Positions 25,944 to 34,992 of a stretch of DNA of 64,000 bases are shown one piece after another (position 1 is the first letter of the stretch; every line of letters starts with the position of its first letter). Under the pieces are notes generated by a model that had not been told where the DNA came from, made no database searches, and saw only the letters and a program-made list of their open reading frames with translations. A program made the position numbers and the translations under genes. The stretch comes from Actinomadura sp. J1-007 (GTDB lineage Bacteria; Actinomycetota; Actinomycetes; Streptosporangiales; Streptosporangiaceae). The DNA lies in contig NZ_WING01000001.1 of NCBI RefSeq assembly GCF_009793335.1, forward strand, positions 3,038,001 to 3,102,000, read 5' to 3'.

Positions 25944-26693
25944 ATGGCGCACAGGCTCCTCCCGGCCGCACTCATCGCGACGGCGCTCACCGCGTCGCTG
26001 GCCGCGTGCGGCGGCGGCGACGGCGGCGACGACCGCGCCGAACGGCTCCGCACGGCCGGACGCGCCGCGCCCGTCGGCACCGGCTTCACCTCCGACCAGC
26101 TCGAACAGGCGCTGCTCACCGAGGCGCCCGGCTACCGCCGCGCGGGCGAGCCCGACTCCGGGGAGTACGGCTCGCTCAAGGCCATCCAGAACTTCAACCA
26201 GCTCCAGCGGCAGGTCAAGCTCGACAAGCCGCGCTGCGCGAACGGCGGCAACGGCCCCGGCTCCGCGGCCGGCTCCGGCTCCGGCGGCTCGGACTCGGTG
26301 ATCGACCGCGCCGCCCCGTCCGCGCTCACCACGTTCGCCAAGGGCAACGGGCAGACCGTCACCGAGACGCTGATGTCGCTGACCGCCGAGGCCGCCGCGC
26401 AGCAGGTGAAGGCGCGCGTCCCGACCGGCTGCCTGATGTTCCGCACGCGGGTCGGCGCGCAGTGGTCCGAGCACCGCGTGGTCGAGTCGCCGCCCGGCCG
26501 GATCGGGCAGGGCTCCCGCACGGTCGGCGTGACGACGGTCAGCGGCGGCTCGCACACCAAGACCTGGTACGTCGTGCTCCAGGGCCGCCGCTACCTCGCC
26601 ACGATCAGCGTCTTCGGCCCCACCGCGACCCGTACCGAGGCGGAGAGCCTCGCGCGCCTCGCCTACGCCCAGGCCGAACGCATCCTGCCCTGA
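25944..26693 (+). CDS. putative lipoprotein, PknH-sensor-like
   Basis: A 249-residue exported lipoprotein: MAHRLLPAALIATALTASLA ends in the lipobox AAC (Cys22), followed by a Gly/Asp linker. The mature part (SDQLEQALLTEAPGYRRA ... GTRTEAESLARLAYAQAERIL) has a layout like the extracellular PknH-type sensor domain found on many actinobacterial lipoproteins, including two Cys (about residues 94 and 160) that could form a disulfide. Similarity is by pattern only and function is unknown. It follows plsC by 105 bp on the same strand. The start at 25944 is fixed by the signal peptide. Confidence 0.7.
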   Translation: MAHRLLPAALIATALTASLAACGGGDGGDDRAERLRTAGRAAPVGTGFTSDQLEQALLTEAPGYRRAGEPDSGEYGSLKAIQNFNQLQRQVKLDKPRCANGGNGPGSAAGSGSGGSDSVIDRAAPSALTTFAKGNGQTVTETLMSLTAEAAAQQVKARVPTGCLMFRTRVGAQWSEHRVVESPPGRIGQGSRTVGVTTVSGGSHTKTWYVVLQGRRYLATISVFGPTATRTEAESLARLAYAQAERILP

Positions 26694-26812
26694 GCCACCG
26701 AACGCACTCGCGGTGCGTCTCGCCGAACGGATACCGTTCCCCTACGCGGTGCGCAGCGACGCCCGCGCGCCGGTGCGCGGACGACGCGCCCGGCCGCCCG
26801 AACGAGACGGGG

Positions 26813-27019
26813 GTGCCCTTGATCGGCAGGGAGGGCCGGGTCACCGGCAAGATCGGCCCCGGCCTGGTCGGGGAGGTCATGATCCCGATCCGCGGCGGCG
26901 TCGAGGCGTTCTACGCCCACCCCGTCGACCCGCGCGACGAGATCCCGGTCGGGACGATCATCGTGGTCGTCGAGTACCACCCGCCGCGCACGGTCTACGT
27001 CGCCAACGCCCTCGGCTGA
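26813..27019 (+). CDS. minimal NfeD-type OB-fold protein
   Basis: A 68-residue protein with no membrane segment. The pattern GREGRVTGKIGPGLVGEVMI, then EAFYAHPVDPRDEIPVGTII and VVEYHPPRTVYV, is that of the C-terminal OB domain of NfeD proteins, with alternating strands and conserved glycines. NfeD proteins are usually encoded next to flotillin/SPFH genes and work with them; here the flotillin gene starts 183 bp downstream. Unlike usual NfeD proteins it lacks the protease and membrane parts. Start GTG 26813 is the longest sensible one. Assignment is by pattern and neighbourhood. Confidence 0.7.
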   Translation: MPLIGREGRVTGKIGPGLVGEVMIPIRGGVEAFYAHPVDPRDEIPVGTIIVVVEYHPPRTVYVANALG

Positions 27020-27201
27020 CCCGACCGTGTGAACGGCGCTCGGCGGCCGGTCGGGCGCCGGTCCGCGGGTGCCGGATCCGGACACGGAGAACGTTCTGAT
27101 CTGGGCGAACCGTGGGGGCTTCGGCCGCGTCTATGTGGGAGCGTTGTCCGATATCCGCCGTTGCGGACCCGTTCCCCCCATGGACCGCGAAGGGAGACCG
27201 C

Positions 27202-28548
27202 ATGCCCACAGTCGTGGCGATCGCCGTCGTCGTCGCCATCATCATCCTGATCGTGCTGTTCAAGATGGTCTGGCGCGTCGCCGAGCCGAACGAGGCCCTG
27301 ATCATCTCCGGTCTGGGCGCCAAATCCAAGCCGATCGACGGGGTGGACAGCCTCGGCTTCAAGATCGTCACCGGCAAGGGGACCTCGGTGCTGCCGGGGT
27401 TCCAGGTCTCCCGCCGGCTGCGGCTGGACTCGCGGGCGGCCAACCTCGAGGTCAACTGCGTGACGCAGCAGGGCATCCCGGTCAAGGTGCGCGGCGTGGT
27501 CATCTACAAGGTCGGCGACGACTTCGTGTCGATCGCCAACGCCGCCCGGCGGTTCCTGGAGCAGCAGGGCTCGATGGACGGCGCGATCCACGAGCTGTTC
27601 ACCGGCCACCTGCGCTCGATCATCGGCAACCTCACCGTCGAGGACCTGATCCTCAACCGCGAGCGGCTGACCAGCGAGACCCGCAGCTCCGCGGCCGACG
27701 AGATGAGCAAGCTCGGGCTGGTCGTCGACTCGCTCCAGATCCAGGAGATCGACGACGAGACCGGCTACGTGATCAACCTGGGCCGTCCGCACGCCGCCCG
27801 GGTCGCCGCCGCGGCCCGCATCGCCGAGGCCGAGCGGGACCAGGAGGCCACCCAGCGCGAGCAGGAGGCCATGCGGGAGAACGCGGCCGTCATCCGCGAC
27901 ACCGAGATCAAGAAGGCCGAGTACGAGGGCCAGGTCAGCCAGGCCGCGCAGCAGGCCCGGCAGGAGGTCATCCTCAAGGAGACCCGCAACGCCGAGCTGG
28001 AGGCCGAGCGCACCGAGAAGCGGCTGGAGAGCGAGGTCCGCAAGCCGGCCGACGCGCGCGCGTACGAGCAGGTCAAGCTGGCCGAGGCCGAGCGCGAGGA
28101 GCGCATCGCGCACGCGCAGGCCGCCGCGACCGAGGTGCAGCTGCGGGCGCAGCGGGAGGCCGAGGCGACCCGGCTGATCGGTGAGGCGCAGGCCGACGCG
28201 ACCCGCAAGAAGGGCCTGGCGGAGGCCGAGGCGATCAAGGCCCGCGCGGAGGCGCTCGCGCACAACCAGGACGCGGTCATCGCCCAGCAGCTCGCCGAGA
28301 AGTGGCCGGAGATCGTCGAGGCCGGCGCCAAGGTGTTCGGCAACGTCGACAACATGGTGGTGCTGAACGGCGCCGACGGCGTGGAGGACATGCTCGCCAA
28401 GGCCCTCACCCTCGGCGGCACGGGCCTCGGCCTGGCGCGCAACCTGCTGAACGGCATGGGCGCGGGCAGCGGGCAGGCCGCCCAGAACGGCACCGGTCCC
28501 GCCCCCGGCGGCTCCGTCCCGACCCTGGAGACCCCGAAGGAAACCTGA
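27202..28548 (+). CDS. flotillin-like SPFH-domain protein
   Basis: A 448-residue membrane-associated scaffold protein. An N-terminal transmembrane helix (AIAVVVAIIILIVLFKMVW) leads to the SPFH/PHB domain (about residues 25-200; LGFKIVTGKGTSVLPGFQ, GIPVKVRGVVIYKVG, LRSIIGNLTVEDLI), then a long charged coiled coil (about 205-375) rich in EAE/ARQ heptads typical of flotillins, and a Gly-rich C-terminus. Bacterial flotillins organise membrane microdomains. AGGGAG precedes the ATG. An NfeD-like OB protein is encoded just upstream, the classic partner. A 28-bp repeat array and a strong terminator follow. Confidence 0.92.
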   Translation: MPTVVAIAVVVAIIILIVLFKMVWRVAEPNEALIISGLGAKSKPIDGVDSLGFKIVTGKGTSVLPGFQVSRRLRLDSRAANLEVNCVTQQGIPVKVRGVVIYKVGDDFVSIANAARRFLEQQGSMDGAIHELFTGHLRSIIGNLTVEDLILNRERLTSETRSSAADEMSKLGLVVDSLQIQEIDDETGYVINLGRPHAARVAAAARIAEAERDQEATQREQEAMRENAAVIRDTEIKKAEYEGQVSQAAQQARQEVILKETRNAELEAERTEKRLESEVRKPADARAYEQVKLAEAEREERIAHAQAAATEVQLRAQREAEATRLIGEAQADATRKKGLAEAEAIKARAEALAHNQDAVIAQQLAEKWPEIVEAGAKVFGNVDNMVVLNGADGVEDMLAKALTLGGTGLGLARNLLNGMGAGSGQAAQNGTGPAPGGSVPTLETPKET

Positions 28549-28752
28549 GCCGGTCCGGCCGAATCCGGAACGGCACCGCCGAACCGGGCGCCGAAGCCGA
28601 AGCGGCACCGCGAGCCGGCCGGAGCCGGAACCAGACCGCGAACCGGCCGAAGCCGGAACGGCACCGCCGAACCGGCCGGAGCCGGAACCGGACCGCGAGC
28701 CGGCCGGAGCCGGAACGGCACCGCGGACCGGCCGGGGCCGGAACGAGACCGC
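28549..28752. repeat. 28-bp degenerate tandem repeat downstream of flotillin gene
   Basis: Units of the form GANCCGGCCGGAGCCGGAAC plus NGNACCGC repeat at about 28-29 bp; four clean copies lie at 28640-28752 and about three weaker ones before. The array starts right after the flotillin stop and ends where a terminator hairpin begins. It is probably transcribed as the 3' UTR. Each unit contains CCGGCCGG-type self-complementary sequence, so the RNA would be highly structured. Confidence 0.75.
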
Positions 28753-28753
28753 G

Positions 28754-28781
28754 AACGCCCCGGGATCCGTCCCGGGGCGTT
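28754..28781 (+). terminator. hairpin terminator after flotillin
   Basis: AACGCCCCGGGA / TCCCGGGGCGTT is a perfect 12-bp stem with a TCCG loop, ending in TT. It follows the 28-bp repeat array and precedes the Nudix gene by 40 bp. Confidence 0.8.
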
Positions 28782-28821
28782 CCTGGCGCTAGGAGAGCGT
28801 CGCGACCACTAAATTCGAGGC

Positions 28822-29526
28822 ATGTCCGTGCCGCGGCTCGCCGTCACCGTCGACCTTGTCGTTCTCACCGTTCGCGAGCAGCGGCTCTCCGCCCTGGTGT
28901 GGCGCCGCGACCGCCCGCCGTACGACGGGGCCTGGTCGCTGCCGGGCGGGTTCATCCAGCTCGACGAGGACCTGCCCGCCGCCGCGTCCCGCCTGATGGC
29001 CGAGCGCGCCGGGCTCGCCGACGTGCGCATCCACCTCGAACAGCTCGCCACGTACGGCTACCCCGACCGCGACCCCCGCCAGCGCGTCGTCAGCGTCGCC
29101 TACCTCGGCCTCGCGCCCGACCTGCCGGCCTCCACCCGCGCGCAGGTGATCTGGCGCGCGGTGGACGACCTGAAGCACCGCGACCGCGCGGCGTTCGACC
29201 ACCGCCGCATCCTCGGGGACGGCATGGAGCGCGCCCGCGCGAAGCTGGAGTACACCCCGCTCGCCGCCGCGTTCTGCCCGCCCGAGTTCACGGTGGCCGA
29301 GCTGCGCCGCGTGTACGAGATCGTGTGGGGCACCGCGCTCGACCCGAGGAACTTCCACCGCAAGGTCACCGGCGCCGACCGCTTCCTGATCCCGACGGGC
29401 CGCACCACGACCCGCGACGGAGGCCGTCCCGCCCGGCTCTACACGCGCGGGGACGCCGAGCAGCTCCGCCCGCCGATGCTCCGGCCGCCGGGCCGGATGG
29501 CCGGGGCACGCGCGGAGCGTTGCTAG
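28822..29526 (+). CDS. Nudix-related transcriptional regulator (NrtR type)
   Basis: A 234-residue protein with an N-terminal Nudix fold (residues 1-135) and a C-terminal winged helix (about 150-225, TVAELRRVYEIVWG then NFHRKVTG), the NrtR arrangement. NrtR proteins sense ADP-ribose or related nucleotides and repress NAD-synthesis or sugar genes. The Nudix box is degraded: Gly43, Glu49, Arg57, Glu61 and Gly64 are present, but two catalytic glutamates are replaced (Leu58, Arg62), so hydrolysis is unlikely and ligand binding more likely. No NAD gene is adjacent, so the target is unknown. Start ATG at 28822. Confidence 0.85.
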   Translation: MSVPRLAVTVDLVVLTVREQRLSALVWRRDRPPYDGAWSLPGGFIQLDEDLPAAASRLMAERAGLADVRIHLEQLATYGYPDRDPRQRVVSVAYLGLAPDLPASTRAQVIWRAVDDLKHRDRAAFDHRRILGDGMERARAKLEYTPLAAAFCPPEFTVAELRRVYEIVWGTALDPRNFHRKVTGADRFLIPTGRTTTRDGGRPARLYTRGDAEQLRPPMLRPPGRMAGARAERC

Positions 29527-29537
29527 GTTTTTGTCCC

Positions 29538-29819
29538 ATGGATGGCGATTTGTCCGAAGAGTTGGGGCTGCTCGTCCGCGACATCGGGGACGCCGGGGTC
29601 GCGGAGATGGCCGGGTCCCCCGGGCTGGCCGCCGCCGTCGACCAGCACGTCGCGGCCGTGCGGAGCGAGGTGGGCGCCGCCGGGCCGGACGAGCTGATGG
29701 GCTACCTGCACGCGTTCGCCGAGAACGCGTTCAACCGCGGCTGGTGGCCCGCGAGCACGAGCGACTGGGAGTTCCTCCGGATCGTCGCCGTCTGCTGGAT
29801 GCTGCGCCAGGCCGAGTGA
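29538..29819 (+). CDS. small acidic helical protein, unknown
   Basis: A 93-residue acidic protein with no signal or membrane helix. The N-terminal half is helical (LSEELGLLVRDIGDAGVAEM) and the C-terminus carries a conserved-looking aromatic segment (FNRGWWPASTSDWEFLRIVA). I do not recognise the family with certainty; similar short proteins occur widely in actinobacteria. The ATG at 29538 lies 9 bp after the Nudix gene stop, so the two are probably co-transcribed. Confidence 0.65.
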   Translation: MDGDLSEELGLLVRDIGDAGVAEMAGSPGLAAAVDQHVAAVRSEVGAAGPDELMGYLHAFAENAFNRGWWPASTSDWEFLRIVAVCWMLRQAE

Positions 29820-29904
29820 GGCCGCGCCGGGAACGCCGGGGTCGTCCGCTTTTGGGGCGGGCCTCTAAACTGGCACCACCCACCCCTGCACCAGGAGGAC
29901 AACG

Positions 29905-30984
29905 GTGTCCGAGGCAACCACTCCGCGCTTCCGCTCCGTCCTCGACCGGTTCGCGGCCTACAAGCCCGGCAAGGTCGTGGTGTCGCCCGAGGGCCGCTCG
30001 TTCAAGCTGTCGTCCAACGAGTCGCCGCACGGGCCCCTCCCGTCCGTGACGAGCGCGATCATCGAGGCGGCGGGCAACGCCAACCGCTACCCCGACAACA
30101 ACGCGACCGCGCTCATCGAGGCGATCGGCGCCAGGTACGGGGTGCCCGAGTCGCACGTCGCGCTCGGCTGCGGCTCGGTCGGCCTGACCCAGATGCTGCT
30201 GGCCGCCACGGCCGAGCCCGGCGCCGAGATCGTCTACGCCTGGCGCTCGTTCGAGGCGTACCCGCTGCTGGTCGCCCTGTCCGGCGGGACGCCCGTCCAG
30301 GTGCCGCTGCGCGAGGAGACCCACGACCTCGACGCCATCGCCGACGCGATCACCGACCGGACGCGGCTGGTGCTGGTCTGCAACCCCAACAACCCGACCG
30401 GGACGGTCGTCCGCCGCCCCGAGCTGGAGGCGTTCCTCGACCGGGTCCCGGCCGACTGCCTCGTGGTGCTCGACGAGGCGTACCGCGAGTACGTGCAGGA
30501 CCCGGCCGTCCCCGACGGGCTCGACCTGTACCGCGACCGCCCCAACCTGGCCGTCCTGCGCACCTTCTCCAAGGCGTACGGCCTCGCCGGGCTCCGCGTC
30601 GGCTTCCTCGTCGCGCACCCCGAGGTCGCGGGAGCCGTCCGCAAGACGTACCTGCCGTTCTCGGTCAACTCGGTCGCCCAGGCCGCGGGCATCGCGTCGC
30701 TCGCCGCCACCGGCGAGCTGCTCGCCCGCGTCGAGGGCACCGTCAAGGAGCGCGAGCGCGTCCGCGACGCCCTGCTCGCCGACGGCTGGACCGTCCCGCC
30801 GAGCGAGGCCAACTTCGTGTGGCTGCGCCTCGGCGACCGCACCATGGACTTCTCCGAGGCGTGCGACGCCCAGGGCATCAGCGTCCGCCCGTTCCCCGGG
30901 GAAGGCGCCCGCATCTCCATCGGCTCCCCTGAGGAGAACGACGCGTTCCTCGCCGTGGCGCGCGCCTACCCCCACCGCAACTGA
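29905..30984 (+). CDS. histidinol-phosphate / aromatic amino acid aminotransferase
   Basis: A 359-residue class-II PLP-dependent transaminase. The PLP lysine is in [15 protein letters not shown], with [20 protein letters not shown] and a C-terminal substrate arginine motif ([12 protein letters not shown]) in the expected places. The family includes HisC and the actinobacterial aromatic aminotransferase Pat; since no other histidine gene is nearby, Pat is at least as likely as HisC. GTG 29905 is preceded by AGGAGG. A GC hairpin follows the stop. Function at the family level is secure, exact substrate is not. Confidence 0.9.
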   Translation: MSEATTPRFRSVLDRFAAYKPGKVVVSPEGRSFKLSSNESPHGPLPSVTSAIIEAAGNANRYPDNNATALIEAIGARYGVPESHVALGCGSVGLTQMLLAATAEPGAEIVYAWRSFEAYPLLVALSGGTPVQVPLREETHDLDAIADAITDRTRLVLVCNPNNPTGTVVRRPELEAFLDRVPADCLVVLDEAYREYVQDPAVPDGLDLYRDRPNLAVLRTFSKAYGLAGLRVGFLVAHPEVAGAVRKTYLPFSVNSVAQAAGIASLAATGELLARVEGTVKERERVRDALLADGWTVPPSEANFVWLRLGDRTMDFSEACDAQGISVRPFPGEGARISIGSPEENDAFLAVARAYPHRN

Positions 30985-31034
30985 CGCGCGGACGCCCCAC
31001 CGCGGCACGCCGGAACACCGTCGCGCCCCCGCCC

Positions 31035-31060
31035 CGCCCCCGCGGCGCGGTGCGGGGGCG
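31035..31060 (+). terminator. hairpin terminator after the aminotransferase
   Basis: CGCCCCCGC / GCGGGGGCG forms a 9-bp stem with an 8-base loop, followed by GCGTCTTCT. It lies between the aminotransferase stop (30984) and the convergent regulator gene (31113). Confidence 0.7.
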
Positions 31061-31112
31061 GCGTCTTCTAGCGGGGCGGGCGCCGGGTGGACGCGTCAGG
31101 TGCCTGGCCGCG

Positions 31113-32444
31113 TCAGGTGCCCGCCTTCGGGCCCAGCTTCTCGACGATCAGGCGGTAGAGCTGCCGGGGGCGGCCGGGCTGCGGCGTCCGGTTGGGAGGC
31201 AGGGGCCACGCGAGGCCCTCCTCCACCAGGGTCCGCAGGAGGCGCCGGGCGGTACGGGGCGTCACGCCGAGCATCTTGCCCGCGTTCTCCGCGTCCACGA
31301 TCAGCGGTTGCTCCTGGTCACCGAGCTTGTCCGCGAGGCGCGCGAGGATCTCCAGGCCCTTCGGCTTGGCCTGGGGCTGCGCGCGGGGCGGGGTGCGCGG
31401 CGCGGGCACGAGGGCCCGGCCGTCGCGGTCCAGCGCGAAGCCCTGGGCGCGCTGCGAGCTCTGCGACCTCGCGAGCGCGGCGCGGGCGTGGTTCTCCGCC
31501 TCGTGGGCGGTACGGCCCATGCCGATCCCGACCTCGATGGCCAGCCCGAGTTCTTCCCGGACCCTTTCCACGAACGGGGGCGTCCGGAAACCCTCGGTGG
31601 ACGCGGTGACCGAACCCCTGGTCGCGATGACCAGATAGCTGTGGTCGTCCAGCGGCCACACCGACGCGTTCATCCGGTGCGCCTCCTGGAGCAGCACCCG
31701 GTGCAGCGCCAGCTTCAGCTCGTCCCGCCAGTAGCGCGGCGTGACGCGGCGCGGCGTCTCGCGCAGGGTGGGGACGTCCACGAGCACGACGACGAGCTGC
31801 GACTCCTCAAGGCGGTGGTGCGCCCCGAGCAGCGCCGCGGTCTGGAGGGAACTGCGGATCGCCGCCCCCGTCGGACGGACCCGGATCGTCGGGACCCCGG
31901 CCATCTCCATGCGCTCCGCGGTGGCGTGCACGCAGGTCATCGCGACCGTCGTCGCGCCGCGCCGCCACAGCCGCTCGTGGAACGCGGCGAGCGTGCCCGG
32001 CCCGGCCGCCTCCTCGCGCAGGTGCACCTGGTCGGTGCCGAGGCTGATCTCGGCGTACGCCTCCTCCACCTCGGCCCGGCCGAGCACGTCGATGCTCACC
32101 CTGGACGGGTCGAAGCGCTCGTCGAGGGACGCCCGCAGCAGCGCGCCCTGGAGGGCCGCGCCGTTCAGCGGGACGTAGGTGGCCGGCATGGTGAGCACGC
32201 CCGCCTTCCGCGCGAAGTCGTACGGCACCGGGCTGGCGAACAGGCACACGTCCACCCCCGATCCCAGCCGTACGACCTTGTCGGCCGCCTCCTGTTCGTC
32301 TCGATATGCGGCGGCCACCAGCCGGCTCGGCACCGGCGTGGGGCCGTGGCCCATCAGCATGACCCGTTCGACCAGGTCATGCGGGCCGACGACACCGATC
32401 GTGAGGTCGGGTGTGACCGACCCCGCCCGTGCGGCCATCATCGG
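31113..32444 (-). CDS. GGDEF/GTP-cyclohydrolase-III-fold regulator with C-terminal HTH
   Basis: A protein of about 443 residues. The first half (LTIGVVGPHDLVERVMLMGH ... VCLFASPVPYDFARKAGV) resembles a two-lobed sensory domain of the PrpR-N type; the middle (LVVVLVDVPTLRE ... GFRTPPFVERVREELGLAIEVGIGMGRTA) has the strand-helix order of the GGDEF or GTP cyclohydrolase III fold but lacks a GGDEF motif; the C-terminus (MLGVTPRTARRLLRTLVEEG) is a winged helix-turn-helix. It is probably a transcriptional regulator with a small-molecule input; ligand unknown. Several starts are possible from 32561 to 32441; 32444 is chosen because GGAAG lies upstream and the conserved region begins shortly after. 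Confidence 0.7.
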   Translation of the reverse strand, partial: PMMAARAGSVTPDLTIGVVGPHDLVERVMLMGHGPTPVPSRLVAAAYRDEQEAADKVVRLGSGVDVCLFASPVPYDFARKAGVLTMPATYVPLNGAALQGALLRASLDERFDPSRVSIDVLGRAEVEEAYAEISLGTDQVHLREEAAGPGTLAAFHERLWRRGATTVAMTCVHATAERMEMAGVPTIRVRPTGAAIRSSLQTAALLGAHHRLEESQLVVVLVDVPTLRETPRRVTPRYWRDELKLALHRVLLQEAHRMNASVWPLDDHSYLVIATRGSVTASTEGFRTPPFVERVREELGLAIEVGIGMGRTAHEAENHARAALARSQSSQRAQGFALDRDGRALVPAPRTPPRAQPQAKPKGLEILARLADKLGDQEQPLIVDAENAGKMLGVTPRTARRLLRTLVEEGLAWPLPPNRTPQPGRPRQLYRLIVEKLGPKAGT

Positions 32445-32765
32445 CGACCGCTCGCTTCCGGCCCAGATTCTTGGCGGGGGTCCTGCCCCGGCCATGCGTT
32501 CGCGCACGCTCCGCCCAACGGTTGACTCATGGCTTGTCGCCCCTGCCTTCTGACCCAGCACCGCAGTTCCCGTGCGATTCGTTCCTCAGTGGGCAGATCG
32601 GGTCGAGGCGACGATGTGTGACGCCCAGACGCGAAATCGAATCAAGAGTGCGGCGAAAAAGTAACCTACGCGACCCCCTGGTCAGTAATTTGTCACCAAT
32701 CGGCCAGCCTTGATCCTGCATCTTGGGTCGTCCGTAGTTGAAAAACAAGACCCGAAAACAACGAG

Positions 32766-32806
32766 AGGGGCCTCTCCCGGCGCTGATGCGCACTGGAGAG
32801 GCCCCT
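32766..32806 (-). terminator. intrinsic terminator of murA
   Basis: A perfect 12-bp stem (AGGGGCCTCTCC / GGAGAGGCCCCT) with a 17-base loop lies 165 bp beyond the murA stop. On the minus strand it is followed by a T-rich stretch (GTTGTTTTCGGGTCTTGTTTTT), giving a canonical Rho-independent terminator. The rest of the 410-bp gap 32562-32971 is comparatively AT-rich and should hold the promoter of the minus-strand regulator; I see no gene there. Confidence 0.8.
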
Positions 32807-32971
32807 GCGGCGTCCGTTTGGTTTACGAACGGGCCGAAAGCCGAACGTCCTCGTTCAGGACCGCCCGGAAAGACGAGTGATCCGCCCGCCTGGCCTTGAC
32901 TGGCCATGACCGAGCGATCTTTTGGCCTGTCAGAAGGGCGACCCGGCGGTCACTCAATAGTCATCTGACCA

Positions 32972-34264
32972 CTATCCGACTTCACGGACAATGTCGGCGC
33001 CGAGCTGCGAGAGCCGCTCGGCGGTGTGCGCGTGGCCGCGGTCGAGGTAGTAGGCCGAGGTGATCGTGGTCTCGCCCTCGGCGGCGAGGCCCGCGAGCAC
33101 GAGCGCGCTGCCGCAGCGCAGGTCGTGGGCCTCGACCTCGGCGCCGCGCAGCCCGTTCGGGCCGTTCACCTTGGCGCGGTTGCCGTTGACCTCGATGTCG
33201 GCGCCCATCTTGACCAGTTCCTCGGCGAGCTTGAACCGGCCGTCGAAGATCCGCTCGTAGATATAGGACGGTCCGTCGGCCAGACAGGACACCGCCATGA
33301 TCGGCGACTGGAGGTCGGTCGCGAAACCCGGGTACTCGTCGGTGATGACGTTGATCGGGCGCAAAGCGCGGTCGCGCCGTACCTGGAGCACCGCGCCCTG
33401 CTGGTGGAACTCCACGCCCATCTGTTCGAGCTTGTCGGCGGCGACGCCGAGGTGCTCCAGCGTCGCGCCGACGAGGTTCAGCTCGCCGCCGGTGATCGCC
33501 GCCGCCATCACGAACACGCCCGCGTCGATCCGGTCGGGCATCACGGTGTGCTCGACGGCGGTGAGCTCGTCCACGCCCTCGACCGTGATGAACCCGGTGC
33601 CGCCGCCGCTGATCCTGGCGCCCATCGCCTGGAGGATCGCGATGTTGTCGAGCACCTCCGGCTCCAGCGCCGCGTTCTTGATCAGCGTGGTGCCGCGGGC
33701 CATCGCCGCCGCCATGATCAGGTTCTCGGTGCCGGTGTGCGAGGGGGTGTCGCAGTACAGCGTGCCGCCGCGCAGCTCGCCGGCCTTGATGTGGATGATG
33801 CCGTCGCCGTTGTCGGCCACCTGCTCGGTGACCGTGGCGCCCATCCGCTTGAACCCGTTGTAGTGGAAGTCCAGGTTGCGGCTGCCGAGGTTGCAGCCGC
33901 CGACCCCCTCGATGACGGCCTCGCCGAGGCGGTGCAGCAGCGCGGGGACGAACAGGAACGAGCCGCGGAACCGGGAGGCGATCTCGGCCGGGAGCACCGG
34001 GCTGCTCAGCGTGGACGCGTCGATCACCAGCGTCCGCTCGTTCTCGTGCAGCTCGGCGCGGGCGCCGATCGCGCGGGCCAGCTCCACCGCCCGGCGCACG
34101 TCCTCGATGATCGGTACGTTGCGCAGGACCGTCCGGCCCTTCGAGGCCATCAGCGACGCGCCGATCATCGGCAGGACGGCGTTCTTGGCGCCCTGCACGA
34201 AGACGGTGCCGGCGAGCCGCCGGCCTCCGCGCACGCGGTAACGAACCTCGTGGCCCATGCTCAT
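32972..34264 (-). CDS. murA: UDP-N-acetylglucosamine 1-carboxyvinyltransferase
   Basis: A 430-residue enzyme for the first committed step of peptidoglycan precursor synthesis (enolpyruvyl transfer from PEP to UDP-GlcNAc). The EPSP-synthase-like double beta-alpha barrel is recognisable from VFVQGAKNAVLPMIGASLM through DEYPGFATDLQSPIMA and YYLDRGHAHTAERL. The active-site loop reads GGCNLGSRNLDFH, so the fosfomycin-reactive Cys is kept, unlike mycobacterial MurA, which has Asp there. The ATG at 34264 follows AAGGAG by 9 bases; upstream in-frame codons to 34588 lack support. A small 6-bp hairpin (34296-34313) lies in the leader. Confidence 0.95.
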   Translation of the reverse strand: MSMGHEVRYRVRGGRRLAGTVFVQGAKNAVLPMIGASLMASKGRTVLRNVPIIEDVRRAVELARAIGARAELHENERTLVIDASTLSSPVLPAEIASRFRGSFLFVPALLHRLGEAVIEGVGGCNLGSRNLDFHYNGFKRMGATVTEQVADNGDGIIHIKAGELRGGTLYCDTPSHTGTENLIMAAAMARGTTLIKNAALEPEVLDNIAILQAMGARISGGGTGFITVEGVDELTAVEHTVMPDRIDAGVFVMAAAITGGELNLVGATLEHLGVAADKLEQMGVEFHQQGAVLQVRRDRALRPINVITDEYPGFATDLQSPIMAVSCLADGPSYIYERIFDGRFKLAEELVKMGADIEVNGNRAKVNGPNGLRGAEVEAHDLRCGSALVLAGLAAEGETTITSAYYLDRGHAHTAERLSQLGADIVREVG

Positions 34265-34635
34265 GCCGCCTAACTCCTTAACTGCGGATACGGTGCCCAC
34301 CTGATCGGGTGGGACTGCGATCGGGGCCGCCTGCCCGCCCGCCCGTTCGTCCGGAACGGGGAATCGCAGGGGCCCGGCGCGCCGAACGGTGTTCCCGGTG
34401 CGTCGGCGTGCCCCAGTAAACCACCGGGGCGAGCATGAGGCGTCCGGCTCGCTCGTCGTGGCGTCAGTCTGATCGTTTAGACACCGCGGGGCGCCCATCG
34501 GTTCGCTCCTCCACCCGCTTTTCGCAGTGTGGGCCCCGCCCGCGGGTCCGTCCATGCGCGCCGCGGTGAGGATCGGCATAACGGTCATGTCGGACCCCGC
34601 AGAGGTCTAAGGTGGACCCTCGCGAACGGCTCGAC

Positions 34636-34990
34636 GGAACGGCGACGCCCCGGACACCGGCCCGGCGGCGGCCGTCCGGCGGCGAGACGGCGGCGACCCG
34701 GCGACGGGTCTGCGGCGGCCCGGCGGCGGCGGCCCGGCGGCGGCCTAGCGACGGCGAGACGGCGACGGCGACCCGGCCGTGGCGGCCCGGCGGCGAGACG
34801 GCGGCGACGGCGACCCGGCGACGGCCCGGCGGCTCGGCGACCGCGGCCCGGCGGCGAGACGGCGACGGCGGCCCGGCGGCGAGGCGGCGATGGCCCGACG
34901 ACGGCGACCCGGCGACGCACCGGTCACCGGCCCGGCGGCGGCCCGGCGACGGCAGCCCGGCGACGGCGGCCCGACTGCGGGGCGGGGGCG
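34636..34990. repeat. GC-only low-complexity repeat tract
   Basis: Roughly 350 bp built from interspersed CGGCGGC, CCCGGCGGC, GAGACGGCGACGG and GACCCGGCGACGG units with a rough 27-30-bp spacing but no fixed period. It fills most of the 728-bp gap between murA (start 34264) and the MOSC gene (stop 34993). Frames are open on both strands only because stop codons are rare in such sequence; I see no gene. The remaining 34265-34635 holds the murA leader and, presumably, its promoter. Confidence 0.7.
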
Positions 34991-34992
34991 GT

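Noticed and set aside
32527..32907. 126-residue minus-strand frame in the gap beyond murA
   Set aside because: It spans the murA terminator hairpin and lacks a ribosome site; composition is not coding-like.
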